A stretch of 64,000 nt of DNA, from assembly GCA_034509755.1 (NCBI GenBank), contig CM067541.1, forward strand, positions 23,424,001 through 23,488,000, given 5' to 3'. Positions 25,168-34,323 of the stretch are shown one piece after another. Each line of letters starts with the position of its first letter. Within the stretch, counting starts at the first letter, position 1. This DNA comes from Anisodus tanguticus. Taxonomy: Eukaryota; Streptophyta; Magnoliopsida; Solanales; Solanaceae. A program made the position numbers and the translations under genes. The notes under the pieces are model-generated. The model made no database searches and had not been told where the DNA came from. It worked only from the letters and a program-made list of their open reading frames with translations.

Positions 25168-25385
25168 CGATTTCTGCCGTATTTAGTCGCTTGTCTTGGT
25201 CGCTATTTTGGACTCGTTATTTGAGCTCATTTTCTGCTGTATTTAGCTGCTGTCTTGGCTGCTATTTTGGACTGTTATTTGAGCTCATTTTCTGCTGTAT
25301 TTAGCTGTCTTGGTCGCTATTTTGGACTCGTTATTTGAGCTCATTTTCTCGCTGTTTTTTAGTCGTTGTTTTGGCTACCAGTTGA
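25168..25385 (+). repeat. Tandem repeats in internal region 2
   Basis: Same 60-65-base repeat as at 17910, about four copies, cleaner in this unit (TTATTTGAGCTCATTTTCTG repeated). Confidence 0.8.
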
Positions 25386-25943
25386 TTGCTATTTTTGTTA
25401 TTCGCTCGTAATCACCGCCTGTATTTTGGTGGAATTGTGCCCTGCACAAACACATGTTGCTGCCTTTATTTTGAGACATCTGCAGGCTGTAATTCTGGGC
25501 AGGGGTAGAGTGAAAAAAAAAAAAAAAATCAGCAGTTGTGTTGCTGCACTCTAGCCCAAAAATAGTGCAATAAAAGAATCAACCGCAATGGTATAAAAAC
25601 AGTTGCATGGCTAATTGTATTGAGGTGTGAGCTTTTATAAATAACTAGGTTGCGTATAGAACTCTAAAATTAGATATTAGGATCTTCTACCTTCTTTACC
25701 TATTGTTGAATTTAAGGAATGTAGTCACCATGTGTTTATTTTGGTTCGCATATGAAACTTGAGTCTATCCTTTAGAAGTAGTTATGGATGGATATGTATC
25801 TTCTCACAGTTTAAAAGATAGTTTGAATTAATCCCTGAATGTCGTACCCCTTGTTTTGAGGATTTGGAATAACAATTGGTGTATTCTTTTTGTATGGTGT
25901 CGAAGGTTAGATTGTCGTACCGACATTCGAGGACGAATGTTTC

Positions 25944-25957
25944 TAAGGGGGGAAGGA
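25944..25957 (+). promoter_or_regulatory. Polypurine tract, unit 2
   Basis: TAAGGGGGGAAGGA lies immediately before LTR copy 3, as in unit 1. Confidence 0.9.
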
Positions 25958-28413
25958 TGTAACACCCCGTATTTTCGGATAGCGGTTGAACTCGTAGCGT
26001 AGGTAAGTAGACCCGGACCCGGAAAAATTTCGTTGTACTGGTATATATTAATAAGAGGATTAGTATATAAAAGGGCGTGATCCCGAAATAATTTTGGGAT
26101 TTAGTAAGTATGACGATGGAGTTTAAATAATTGTGTATCCCGTAGAGAGTATAGACTGGTATTTTATTACGGGAAGTATGATATTGACATATGAGGATTT
26201 TAGTAATCGTCGGGATTTAAATAATTGGAGACCGGAAATTTAATTGTGTGTATAATTAATTAATTGTGGGATTAATTAATTAGGAAGGGGACAAATTATA
26301 GTGGGAGTTGGTAAGAGGGAGTTTAATAAACGATTTGGGGGGACCAAGCCCCAAACCAAATCGACCGTCCGAGGCCTTCTCTTCTCCATTTTTTTTTCTT
26401 TCTCTTTTCATTTCTCCAACTCCTCTCTTCTCTATAATGAACAACAATGGATCCTTCAGAGTTCTCTTCATCTCTACCAAACTCCTTCACCAAATTCTTT
26501 TCTAGCAACAAGAGCAAGCTCAGTTGATGGTTTTCTGAAATTTCGACCAAAAATTGGGGATTTTCGGGAGCTTCCATATAACCAAAACGAGGGAGAATTC
26601 CAGGTGTTCTAGGCTTTGATTCCAGTAGAATCGAAGCTAAGAACAAGCTTAGAAACTCAGGAGCTTTACAAGAACCTTGAATGCGAAAGGATTCCGGGGC
26701 GAATCAATTTTGGGGATTCTGTTTCAGTTTTTTTTCGGAAGCTGTTGGGATGACGGGTTCGACGACACTCGTCACTGCGTTTAAGAGAGGTAATCTTCTT
26801 TATTCTCTAGGTTTGTACAAGTTCTAGACTTGATTCTTGCTATTAGTTCTAAAGACGATTGTCGAAAATGCGAATTTGGGTTGGGTATCGTTAGGACTGC
26901 TTTGGAGATTGGGAGTTACTGGGTTTGCATGTGAAATTGTGGTACTGTTTTGGAGATTGTAGTAGTATAAGAAGGAGGATTAAGAGAGTTGGATGTTTCA
27001 CTACATAGATTTCGATATAGAAGGAATATAGGTCCTACGCTGTTAAGGTGTTCGTTAGAATATCCCTAAGAATCTGTTTTCAATATGTTGTGTCGATTAT
27101 GATTTAAATCATCCGTATGATGTAGATAAGCATTCATAGGGGCTTACAAGGACCCGCGGAACTTAGATAAATTCGACAACAAGGTTGAAGTTCTAAAACG
27201 AGGCGTACGCTAATATTGAGTCGATTAATTCGTCTAAGAGGTATGTGAAACCCTTACTTCTTTCTTTTGGCATGCTTTAATGAAAGTACGGCGGACGTAC
27301 TTAATTCTTATATAGTTTAATTCCTAAAGAGGATTGTTATGAGAAGTGCCTATGATTTTTCAGCAAAGAGTTTATTATGACAGTATTGTAATGATTTTAT
27401 TGAGAGTCAAATGATGATTTTACTTGCATGGCACTCATGATATCTACTCGTGCTAAGTGTTACTACTTCACCTCACCGAGTCCCGCCCGGTTACGATTCG
27501 TGCACCACCTTGCATTGTTCACCGAGACCCTCACTAGAGGGCGGGTTACGTAGGATGGATCCATAGATGAGAGATGATTTACCGAGTCCCGCATGGGCCG
27601 GGTTATGATATGATTCACCGAGTCCCGCATTAGTGGGCCGGGTTACGTTACGTGTATATATATGTATATGGACAGGCATACATGTTTTTCTTGACTTGCC
27701 TCTCATGTTTATAAGGCACAGCTGACTTTTATGGTTTATGGCATAGATGGATTTGGATCCTGATTTTTATACTGATCTCATGTTTCTGTTGGCTACTTAT
27801 GATCTCTTTTACAGCTTCATGTTTTACATACTCGCACATTATTTCGCATCGACCCCCTTTCCTCGGGGGGCTGCGTTTCATGCCCGTGTGTACATGCTCT
27901 CAGTTTGGTGAACCTCAGGCCTAGGTTCCTACTCAGCAGGTTGGAAAACTCCTTTGATCCAGAGTTTTGTCATGTTGGTACCGAATCTCTTTAGAGGTTC
28001 TGTTTGTATTTAGGGGCACGACGGGGCCCTGTCCCGTCATATGTCGTTCTTCTTCTTATAGAGGTCTGTAGACAGTGGTGGGTTGTACGTATGTAAGGGT
28101 TATGACTCTGTTTGGGTCAGTCATGTTATTGTATTATGTGCTGGGGTGTTCCCATGTATATACGTTACTATCTGGTGGCAGCCTTGTCGGCTTGCTTGTT
28201 ATGTTGTGTTGGCTAGTTGTGACTCCTCGGGAGACAGTGCATTCGGGGGTAAAGGCGGCCTTGTCGGCTTGCCTACCCTGGCATATGTTGTTATTGCAGC
28301 GTTGTGCCGCCGGATTTCCGACTCATTAAGGGTTAGTTGGATTATGTGTGACAGGTAAGTATAATGACGTCATTAGGGCGGTTAGTCGCGGCCCGTCGGG
28401 TCGGGTCGTGACA
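25958..28413 (+). repeat. LARD LTR copy 3
   Basis: 2,456 bases ending GGGTCGTGACA next to the ATACA duplication. It shares with copy 1 the GGAAGCTGTTGGGATG form near 26735, and shares many CNG-site states with copy 2. Confidence 0.93.
27472..27655 (+). repeat. U3 GC-rich repeat block in LTR copy 3
   Basis: Same four-unit array before the TATATATATGTATATGG box. Confidence 0.75.
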
Positions 28414-28744
28414 ATACAACTATCTAAGTGAGAGTTCTAGCACAAGAACTTCACCTCTGGCGAATTTACTATATGTGTTCTTCAGAAACTTGTTTTGAAG
28501 AAGAAGAAATAGAAGCAACAATCTCAAATAATTAATTGTGATAAAATGATTGATTGTAGTTAGTTATGTCTTGTTGTGTATTTTTCCAACCAAGTGATCA
28601 ACATTCTTTATATAGAGTAGCATATGAACAGTTATAGCCATTCATATCAAATGTTGTAATTGTTGTGAAAAGTTGCAACCTTTGATTCGAATTTTCTATC
28701 CGTTGATCACTTTATTTCTTCTTAATTCCATACAAGTTCCAACA
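28414..28744 (-). repeat. Copia 1 5' LTR, outer part
   Basis: It resumes with the second ATACA (28414-28418) and continues ACTATCTAAGTGAGAG exactly as in the intact LTR at about 6178, ending TTCCAACA at 28744. Together the two parts make a complete LTR with one 5-bp duplication. Confidence 0.92.
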
Positions 28745-28844
28745 CTAGTCCCTTTGAAAATTTTTTGGCCGCATTTCCATCCTTCCTATGACTTTGTATA
28801 CCGGTGACTGTGAAATCAGAATCGTCGTCATCATCTCCTATCAA
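28745..28844 (-). pseudogene. SQS1-like gene, last exon, part upstream of the insertion
   Basis: After acceptor ATTCAG the frame reads LIGDDDDDSDFTVTG and continues to KKFSKGL, where it meets the left end of Copia 1 at 28744. The last five exon bases (CTAGT on the plus strand, 28745-28749) are the duplicated target. The matching continuation is at 5303-5969. Confidence 0.85.
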
Positions 28845-28962
28845 CTGAATGTTCAAAAAATGGAAATCTCATCGTCAGACAGAAACATGCATCTTTTACA
28901 ATATGTTCAGACCAAATATTATAAACTCTTCTGACAGACTGGAGGCGTTTAAGTAACATAAC

Positions 28963-29032
28963 CTTTTCCAAACGAATTTTATCATTGGCAGAAGGCATAG
29001 ACGTGTGTTGTGTCTTGGTAACTGTCACAAAC
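28963..29032 (-). pseudogene. SQS1-like gene, end of R3H-like domain
   Basis: 70 bases encode FVTVTKTQHTSMPS followed by ANDKIRLEK. They lie after a TTTTTCAG acceptor and before the donor AAAAG|GTTATG. The FVTVT strand is the last strand of the R3H fold. The following short intron (28845-28962) ends in ATTCAG. Confidence 0.8.
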
Positions 29033-29388
29033 CTGAAAAAGAGGAAAATGGACTACTTCAATAAGTACGGTTTTCTTCCCCGTAGCATATTAAATCTAAG
29101 ATACATGTCCAAAGCCGTCAAATCAAGTGGAGGGGCACAAGCCACATATAATGGATACAGAAATCTCTTTATGATTTCACATCTTCTCCTAAAAAGCTTA
29201 TCCATTACTAATATTCACATCTTAAGAGTAATATCCTGCTACCCATAGCATAAGCTGTCAAAATCACCATAATTTCGCTGTCAAAATAACCATAATTTTC
29301 AAAACTAAAAGCCAATAGAAACATACATCTCTAAAGCCTAGAAAATAAAGAAATGTTGGAATATTGCAATCCTTTTCTACTTAATTAA

Positions 29389-29584
29389 GAGGGTTTGGAT
29401 TGGCTTTTTAAAAATTAGCTTATAAGCTAAAAACCATAAGTTGGGAATACCCAACTTTTGGCTTTTAGCTTATTTTTGTACTTTTTTGGACTAAAAGTAA
29501 GTGCTTAAAAGCACTTCTTATCGTTTTCCCAAACACCACAAAAAGTAAAAAAAGAACTTAAAATAAGTCAATCCAAACACCCTC
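29389..29584. mobile_element. Tourist-like MITE in an SQS1-like intron
   Basis: 196 bases with inverted ends GAGGGTTTGGATTGGCTT and AAGTCAATCCAAACACCCTC, flanked by TAA on both sides (29386-29388 and 29585-29587). A 3-bp TAA duplication and G-rich ends fit the PIF/Harbinger (Tourist) type. The interior can fold extensively (AGCTTATAAGCT). Confidence 0.8.
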
Positions 29585-29741
29585 TAAGAAAGTTTTGGGA
29601 CATCATGGAAAACATCCATAATTACACACCTTTTATATGTTTTTTACACATTAAATGAAAGTTCCAATCCTGATCATCATTGAAAATCAAACTCTGGAAA
29701 GCCTAAAAGGGAAACACCATCATATGCACAATTTATCCTAC

Positions 29742-29803
29742 CTCTTCTTGCCAGAACCTTGACAACCACTTCGCAAGCGGTAAATTGCTGCTAATCTCTG
29801 AAC
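29742..29803 (-). pseudogene. SQS1-like gene, R3H-like domain, middle exon
   Basis: 62 bases after CCACAG and before GTAGGA encode VQRLAAIYRLRSGCQGSGKK plus two bases of an arginine codon. This matches the helix and turn that follow the R-x3-H position in R3H domains. Phase joins cleanly to the next exon. Confidence 0.82.
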
Positions 29804-30305
29804 CTGTGGATGTTCAGCACCGAGTGTCAAAACATGTGACATACGGTACATTGAGCTCATAAAAGACACTCGACTGAACGGCAATTAATTCCTTCCTTTT
29901 GCAAGTAATTGTCATAGAAGCTGGTTACTCGTGACTACAAATGGTGAACTTGCGTTCAACTATTACTATTTTTATGAGTCAGGGAAAGGAAAGATCAAAT
30001 TAGCAATATCACTCTCCAGCAGATTCTTATGGATTTCCAATACAAAGAAGCAGCACACAGAAGAATTTTGAATATCATATAAGAAGTTTTTCTTTGTTAT
30101 ATGACTCTTTCTTCTAAATTATTTCGACTACCCTTTTTATACCTGAAATAATACCTACTTGAGTAAAATAGCAGCAGTATCACATTGTCACTTAAAGAAA
30201 ATTGTTTTCGAGATATGGTGAAAATAAACATGAAAAGTTACTGAATTACACGTAGATAAGTAAAAGACACTTTTTCCTGAACATAGGTAGGACAGTACAC
30301 TATAC

Positions 30306-30380
30306 CTGAGAACAATCACGTGAGTGCATAGGTTGGAACGGTAACATATCAGCTCCATCCAAAACCATCTGTTGCAGTTT
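30306..30380 (-). pseudogene. SQS1-like gene, start of R3H-like domain
   Basis: 75 bases (25 codons, phase 0 at both ends) encoding KLQQMVLDGADM followed by LPFQPMHSRDCSQ. It lies between a TGTAG acceptor and a CTCAG|GTATAG donor. This forms the first part of the R3H fold; the usual R-x3-H signature appears here as R-D-C-S-Q, so the histidine is absent. Confidence 0.82.
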
Positions 30381-30757
30381 CTACATTTTAAGAGAAAGGA
30401 AAAGAAGATTATAGCATTTGCTCAGATCTATTCAACATCAGTTTGGTTTCTTTGATTTTGATGCACTGTTTTTACTATGGACTATATTGCCCGAGAGATG
30501 ATGATTTCAATAACAAGGCAACAAAGGGGTTCCCAACCCTGTCATAGGTCTCCCAAGGTAAGGAAAAAGAAAGTTTCTAGGAGCTAAGGAGAGCAGCTAT
30601 AAAAGTCTAAATCACCTACAAAATTAGCCAACTTAAAGGTAAAGATCGATGCACTAGCAGTCTAGCAGTGACTCAGCTACAAAAGGAAATAATATGAAAA
30701 GGGCTAAGAAAATGACTTGAGTAACATCCAACAGCAACTTAATTTACATTTTTACAC

Positions 30758-30876
30758 TAAGGGTGGCCAGTGGGCCGGGACGACCCGACCCCGCCAGACC
30801 CGACCCCGACCCCTTCTCCCGTCTTGCCCCGACCCCGACCCCGCCAGACCTGAGCCCGGCCCACTGGCCACCTATA
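30758..30876. mobile_element. Tiny GC-rich hAT-type MITE in an SQS1-like intron
   Basis: 119 bases with inverted ends around GGTGGCCAGTGGGCCGGG and CCCGGCCCACTGGCCACC, flanked by an exact 8-bp duplication TTTTACAC (30750-30757 and 30877-30884). An 8-bp duplication is the hAT hallmark. The interior is built of CGACCCCGACC-type repeats and contrasts sharply with its AT-rich surroundings. Confidence 0.85.
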
Positions 30877-31550
30877 TTTTACACCATGATCATCTGCTCA
30901 CCGAACTATTAAATCGACCGAAACTAAGAAAACCAGAAATACAAAGAGGAAAAAACAAGACACCAATCAATCAAAAAAGTAATGCCTTCATGTCAGCAGA
31001 TAGGTGATGCTTAAAGACCAATTGACAAATGATGATACAAAGTGTTTTCTATTCCTTATTCCTTTATCTATTTAGTGAGTTCTTTCATTTCAAAAAAATT
31101 TATTACCTGAATATAAAAGAGATACGAAACTGTCTTAATTCGATTAGGAACCTCCTACAATCCCCAACCCACAAGATTTGCAGTAAACTTTGGTTACACA
31201 ACCATTTGCAGTACATCTGGATTTGCTTATGACCTGGTTCCAACTTACAGGTTAAATATACAAACATGATCAACACAGAGACGGGTAAATGTACAGACTT
31301 TAGAACATCCTCGCAAATATGTAAGCCTAAACATACAAGGGAGCTCAAAACTTAAATGCCCATTTTTTTTATTTTTAAAGGAGTAGATAGATAATTTTTC
31401 ATACCCACTATGTCTCTCACTGACAAAGTTATTAAACAAATTTAACGGGTAATGCACCAAAAACTTTAGATTCTTTCTGCTTCCTTAGTTGAATGATCAA
31501 AGCAACAAAAGATTAGACCCCGACCAAGGCAAACAAGTTCAAGCTCTTAC

Positions 31551-31642
31551 TGAATTTATCTTCTGAAGATCAACACCTCGGCTGAGCATTCTCTCTCGAC
31601 GCTTCAAAGCCATCATCTCCTTGCGATGTTTCTTCTTAGCAC
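31551..31642 (-). pseudogene. SQS1-like gene, basic helix exon
   Basis: 92 bases, from acceptor TTTTCAG|GTGCTAAG to donor TTCA|GTAAGA. They complete the split glycine codon and encode AKKKHRKEMMALKRRERM followed by LSRGVDLQKINS. The exon is in phase with both neighbours. The highly basic helix is typical of the segment just before the R3H domain. Confidence 0.82.
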
Positions 31643-31887
31643 CTGAAAACATAAGCTAGGAGTATATACAGTGGATTTGAAGGCATGGTCAATACACACA
31701 AAAAAAAGGTGAACAGAGAAAACAATGACAGCAAAAACACAGACAGAATTCTAGGGAAACTTTGTCCTCTTTCAATCCAAGAGAGTAGTAAGTTATATGT
31801 ACTTGAAATTTAATGGCTAAGCATAAGCAAATTTACATAAAGACAAAACATATTGTCGCAAGTTGGTGACAGGGCAGATATCTTTAC

Positions 31888-32895
31888 CTGGAATCCTCCC
31901 AAAATGTTTACTCTTTTGAGACTCAAACGGCCATGACTGAGGAAATTTAGCAGCATGTTTCTTTTTCCCAGAAACTGTTCTCGGATCCTTTACAAACATA
32001 AGGTCATCCACATCAGATCCCCGGACATGTTTGGCAGGAGTAGATTTCTGACCTCCTCGGCACTTTCTCTCTTTTTGAGGCTTCTTCATTCCATACTCCC
32101 TAGAGGCTTCCTGAAGATCAATCCCACCCAACTTCTTTATGGTTTCATCTAAGCTATCATCAGAACAGCTACTAGGAACTTGTCCAACCAACTGTTTAAC
32201 ATCAATAACATAGACATTCCGCCAGTGCCTTCATAATAATCTGCAGCAACCTCTTCATCAACGTCTGAATCACTATCAGATGAGCCATCACTTCCAGATG
32301 ACCCGTCAGATTCTTCTGATTCTGATGAACAAGAACTTCCATCATCAGATGAAATATCGTCATCATCACCATTGCTTTCCTCATCTGATATGTCATGAGT
32401 ATATAGCCTAATCCCCCCAATAAACAAATATCCCTGATTTTCCACAGAAGATGACATCTCAGCTGGCAGGCTTTCGTCCATTGCAATGCTGGCACCACCA
32501 AGGAAGTCACCATCAGCATCCATATCCTCATCTGAGCATGAAAACTCAAAAGAAGGATGTTCCTTCTCATTTTTGGATGACAATCCAACTCCTCCATGTG
32601 TTGTTTCTGCTTCATCATAGAATCTCAATCCTCTGTGTGAACTCTCATCCAATGAGAAACCATCACTATAGTCTCCAGCATAGTCAACTTCATGAGAATC
32701 TTTATTTTGTCCAACATCTAGAGATAAAGGGGTTGTGCAATCATAAATGCATCCCTCATTTTGAGGTTCCTTATTTGGGCCTTCATCTACGAAAGACACA
32801 ATTTGAGTTCCCTTTGTATCAACCAAAATAATAGGATGTTTCAAATCCAACTTGTTATCTTTTAGTCCTCCACTATGCACGGCATCTGAACCTAT
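31888..32895 (-). pseudogene. SQS1-like gene, large acidic exon with frameshift
   Basis: The exon begins after acceptor TTTTTCCAG and ends at donor CCAG|GTAAAG (phase 1). It encodes an N-terminal low-complexity region rich in Ser, Asp and Glu (for example DDDDISSDDGSSCSSESEES and SDSDSDVDEEV), then a basic stretch around KKPQKERK and a conserved HFGRIPG end. Near 32217-32222 the frame changes: the part after DYYEGTGG continues as VYVIDVKQL only if one base is added. That missing base may be a real mutation or an assembly error in this AT-rich spot. The exon starts in mid-frame, so at least one 5' exon is missing from the annotation. Confidence 0.8.
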
Positions 32896-33154
32896 CTGGA
32901 AAAAGAAACATAGATAATTTCATCAGTGATGCAAATTATTGCAATTTTTTATTTATTTTTTGAAAGTAACATATTATATATGAATAAATAATTAGCCCTT
33001 AGCACAAAGACCGTATTGCAATTTTTTGTTTTATAGTCAGATTGTAGCAGGCATAGTTTAGTGGTAAAGGTTTATAATATCTTTCCTTATCAAAAAAAAG
33101 TTTAGGTGGTAAAAGAAAGTGTGATTTGTTCTATTATAATAGTTAAAGGGTCTA
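32896..33154. other. AT-rich stretch upstream of the first recognised SQS1-like exon
   Basis: Probably intron sequence, since the exon at 32895 begins at a splice acceptor. No coding segment recognised. Confidence 0.5.
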
Positions 33155-33190
33155 CACTGGGTATGTTGTTATTGTTGTTGTTGGTCTTTA
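33155..33190 (+). mobile_element. SINE 3' tail (TS-type)
   Basis: ACACTGGGTATGTTGTTATT followed by TTG repeats is the 3' tail of Solanaceae TS-type SINEs. The 5' body is not recognisable, so this is a remnant. It abuts the psaA-like fragment. Confidence 0.6.
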
Positions 33191-33194
33191 GGTA

Positions 33195-33440
33195 AAAAAT
33201 GCCTGCACGTGCAGCAGCACCAACTATGAAAAATCCACCAATCCACATGTGATGTGTGAACCATGCAGTTGCTATCATAGGCATTAGCTAGAAACAGATA
33301 AGGGGGCAAGAAATACATATGGAAAGCTACAACAGTGGTTAAGGAGCCTAACATAGCTAAGTAAAGATATAATGGAGCATGTCATGACGTAGTTAGGATC
33401 TCATATAGGCCTTTATCACCCTTGATAACGAAATTGAACA
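33195..33440 (-). pseudogene. psaA: Nuclear copy of a chloroplast psaA segment (NUPT)
   Basis: Read on the minus strand this stretch encodes, with interruptions, GLYEILTTS, then a stop in place of Trp, LAMLGSLTTVVA, a shift, then TAWFTHHMWIGGFFIVGAA. This order is the photosystem I A1 apoprotein (PsaA) region just before its central helices. There is one in-frame stop, at least two frameshifts and several substitutions, so this is an old, decayed transfer from the plastid. Only about 80 codons remain. The far end near 33400-33440 is uncertain. No function expected. Confidence 0.8.
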
Positions 33441-33754
33441 ATGATAAACGAATGTTAAGAGTAGAAATGCAGTCTGCAAATTTTTGCGATCTTGTCACAA
33501 AAATTACCATTAAAATGGATAAATAGCCTAAAATGGAACTCCCTAGTCGATCAATTTAAGGAAATACTAATCCTTATACATACTCTGGGCAGATAATTAA
33601 GCAGGCAATAATTTGTAACATTCCAAAACAAACACACTCATAGCATCCAAACCCGTCTGAGGAAATAAGCGGAAAATCCAAAATATCTAATCTTTTTTCC
33701 TTATCACGACCAAATTTCCCAGCTTTAACCAATATCAACAGGGATCAACCAAAT
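33441..33754. other. Intergenic or intronic sequence, no gene seen
   Basis: Mixed AT-rich sequence between the plastid-derived segment and a SINE tail. Nothing recognised. Confidence 0.45.
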
Positions 33755-33812
33755 ATTTGATTACAACAACAACAACATACCCAGTGAAATCCCACAAGTC
33801 GCATAATGTCAA
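33755..33812 (-). mobile_element. SINE 3' tail (TS-type), opposite orientation
   Basis: On the minus strand: ACTTGTGGGATTTCACTGGG, TATG and TTG repeats, the standard 3' end of TS-like SINEs. It meets the truncated end of Copia 2 at about 33816, so its 5' portion was probably lost with that rearrangement. Confidence 0.65.
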
Positions 33813-33815
33813 CAT

Positions 33816-34119
33816 GAATTATATGATGAAGAACTTTGTGAGCACGACAACATATTTTGAATAATTTCGCCTAAGTCTCATAATGAATGGTTTCATTTCT
33901 AGTTTGATGGAAACATGTGTTTTGATGTTTGAGACAGCAAGGGCAGGGTGAAAAGAAGATTTGGATTCAGACATAACTGGTTGTGATGAAGGATAATCAA
34001 TAATGGAGTGAAAAAAAAAGATGAAATTTTCGGCCAATAGGGTTTCTAGGGAGGAAGATGACCAAAAATTTGGAAGAAAGTAAACTAATTTTGGATCTTT
34101 CCTTAAGCTCTTGATACCA
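33816..34119 (-). pseudogene. Extra partial leader and gag start beyond the Copia 2 3' LTR
   Basis: About 304 bases nearly identical to 38403-38710. They include the primer site (TGGTATCAAGAGC on the minus strand, 34107-34119) and the first roughly 70 codons of gag. The copy stops at 33816 against a SINE tail. Confidence 0.85.
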
Positions 34120-34289
34120 TGTAAGAATTCTAGGGTAAGAGTCAATCATGCCTAATCTTCCTAATCAATTCCTAATAATCTTCTACCTAATTTACATAAT
34201 ATTCCTAATTAACATTTTACTACCTACCATATATAATATGATACTACATTAATACAAAATCATAATATTATTAACATAATATTCTAACA
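34120..34289 (-). repeat. Copia 2 3' LTR with a 70-bp internal deletion
   Basis: TGTAAG..CTAACA ends; 170 bases against 240 in the other copy. The missing part corresponds to about 38731-38800 in the intact LTR. Confidence 0.9.
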
Positions 34290-34301
34290 CTCCCCCGCAG
34301 T
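34290..34301 (-). promoter_or_regulatory. Copia 2 polypurine tract
   Basis: On the minus strand TGCGGGGGAGTG directly precedes the 3' LTR, the classic plus-strand primer position. Confidence 0.85.
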
Positions 34302-34323
34302 CAAAGCTGGAGGGCGGTGAATG

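Larger units (their letters stand above)
21174..25957 (+). other. LARD internal region 2 (non-coding)
   Basis: 4,784 bases, collinear with internal region 1, with the same landmarks and no coding domains. Most differences from region 1 are small changes at CNG or CG sites rather than scattered transitions. Confidence 0.9.
11453..28413 (+). mobile_element. Non-coding LTR element with three LTRs and two internal regions (LARD-like tandem)
   Basis: The element starts TGTAACACCCC at 11453 and ends CGTGACA at 28413, flanked by ATACA on both sides. It contains three nearly identical LTRs of about 2.46 kb and two nearly identical internal regions of about 4.8 kb, all in the same orientation. Each internal region has a 5' primer site complementary to initiator tRNA-Met and a 3' polypurine tract. 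Neither has gag, protease, RT or integrase frames beyond a gag-start relic. That is the definition of a large retrotransposon derivative (LARD), probably from a Gypsy parent. A single flanking duplication shows that the whole array behaves as one insertion, with the extra unit arising by LTR-LTR unequal recombination or during reverse transcription. Confidence 0.92.
5970..28744 (-). mobile_element. Copia retrotransposon 1, inserted in the SQS1-like exon and itself interrupted
   Basis: The element begins TGTTAGTG at 5970 and ends CCAACA at 28744, flanked on both sides by the 5-bp duplication CTAGT (5965-5969 and 28745-28749). Read on the minus strand its order is 5' LTR, gag, protease, integrase, RT and RNase H, 3' LTR, which is the Ty1/Copia order. 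About 17 kb of this span is a different element (11453-28413) sitting in the 5' LTR; without it Copia 1 is about 5.8 kb. All coding segments contain stops or frameshifts, so it is non-autonomous now. No tRNA-Met-type primer site is visible next to the 5' LTR. Confidence 0.92.
5303..32895 (-). pseudogene. SQS1-like R3H and G-patch protein gene, split by a 22.8-kb nested insertion
   Basis: Six spliced segments with consistent phases can be followed on the minus strand: 31888-32895, 31551-31642, 30306-30380, 29742-29803, 28963-29032, and a last exon starting at 28844. The last exon is cut at 28745 by a Copia element and resumes at 5969, running to the stop at 5303. The encoded order is an acidic serine-rich N-terminal region, an R3H-like domain and two G-patch motifs. 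This matches plant and yeast SQS1-type proteins, which in yeast bind and activate the DEAH helicase Prp43; that role here is inferred from family. The frame is restored exactly if one copy of the CTAGT duplication and the insertion are removed. A single-base frameshift near 32219 is a second lesion. The exon(s) carrying the true start are not identified upstream of 32895. A truncated N-terminal product could still be made. Confidence 0.85.

Noticed and set aside
31029..31460. Short frames between SQS1-like exons
   Set aside because: They are intron sequence by position, with AT-rich composition and no domain.
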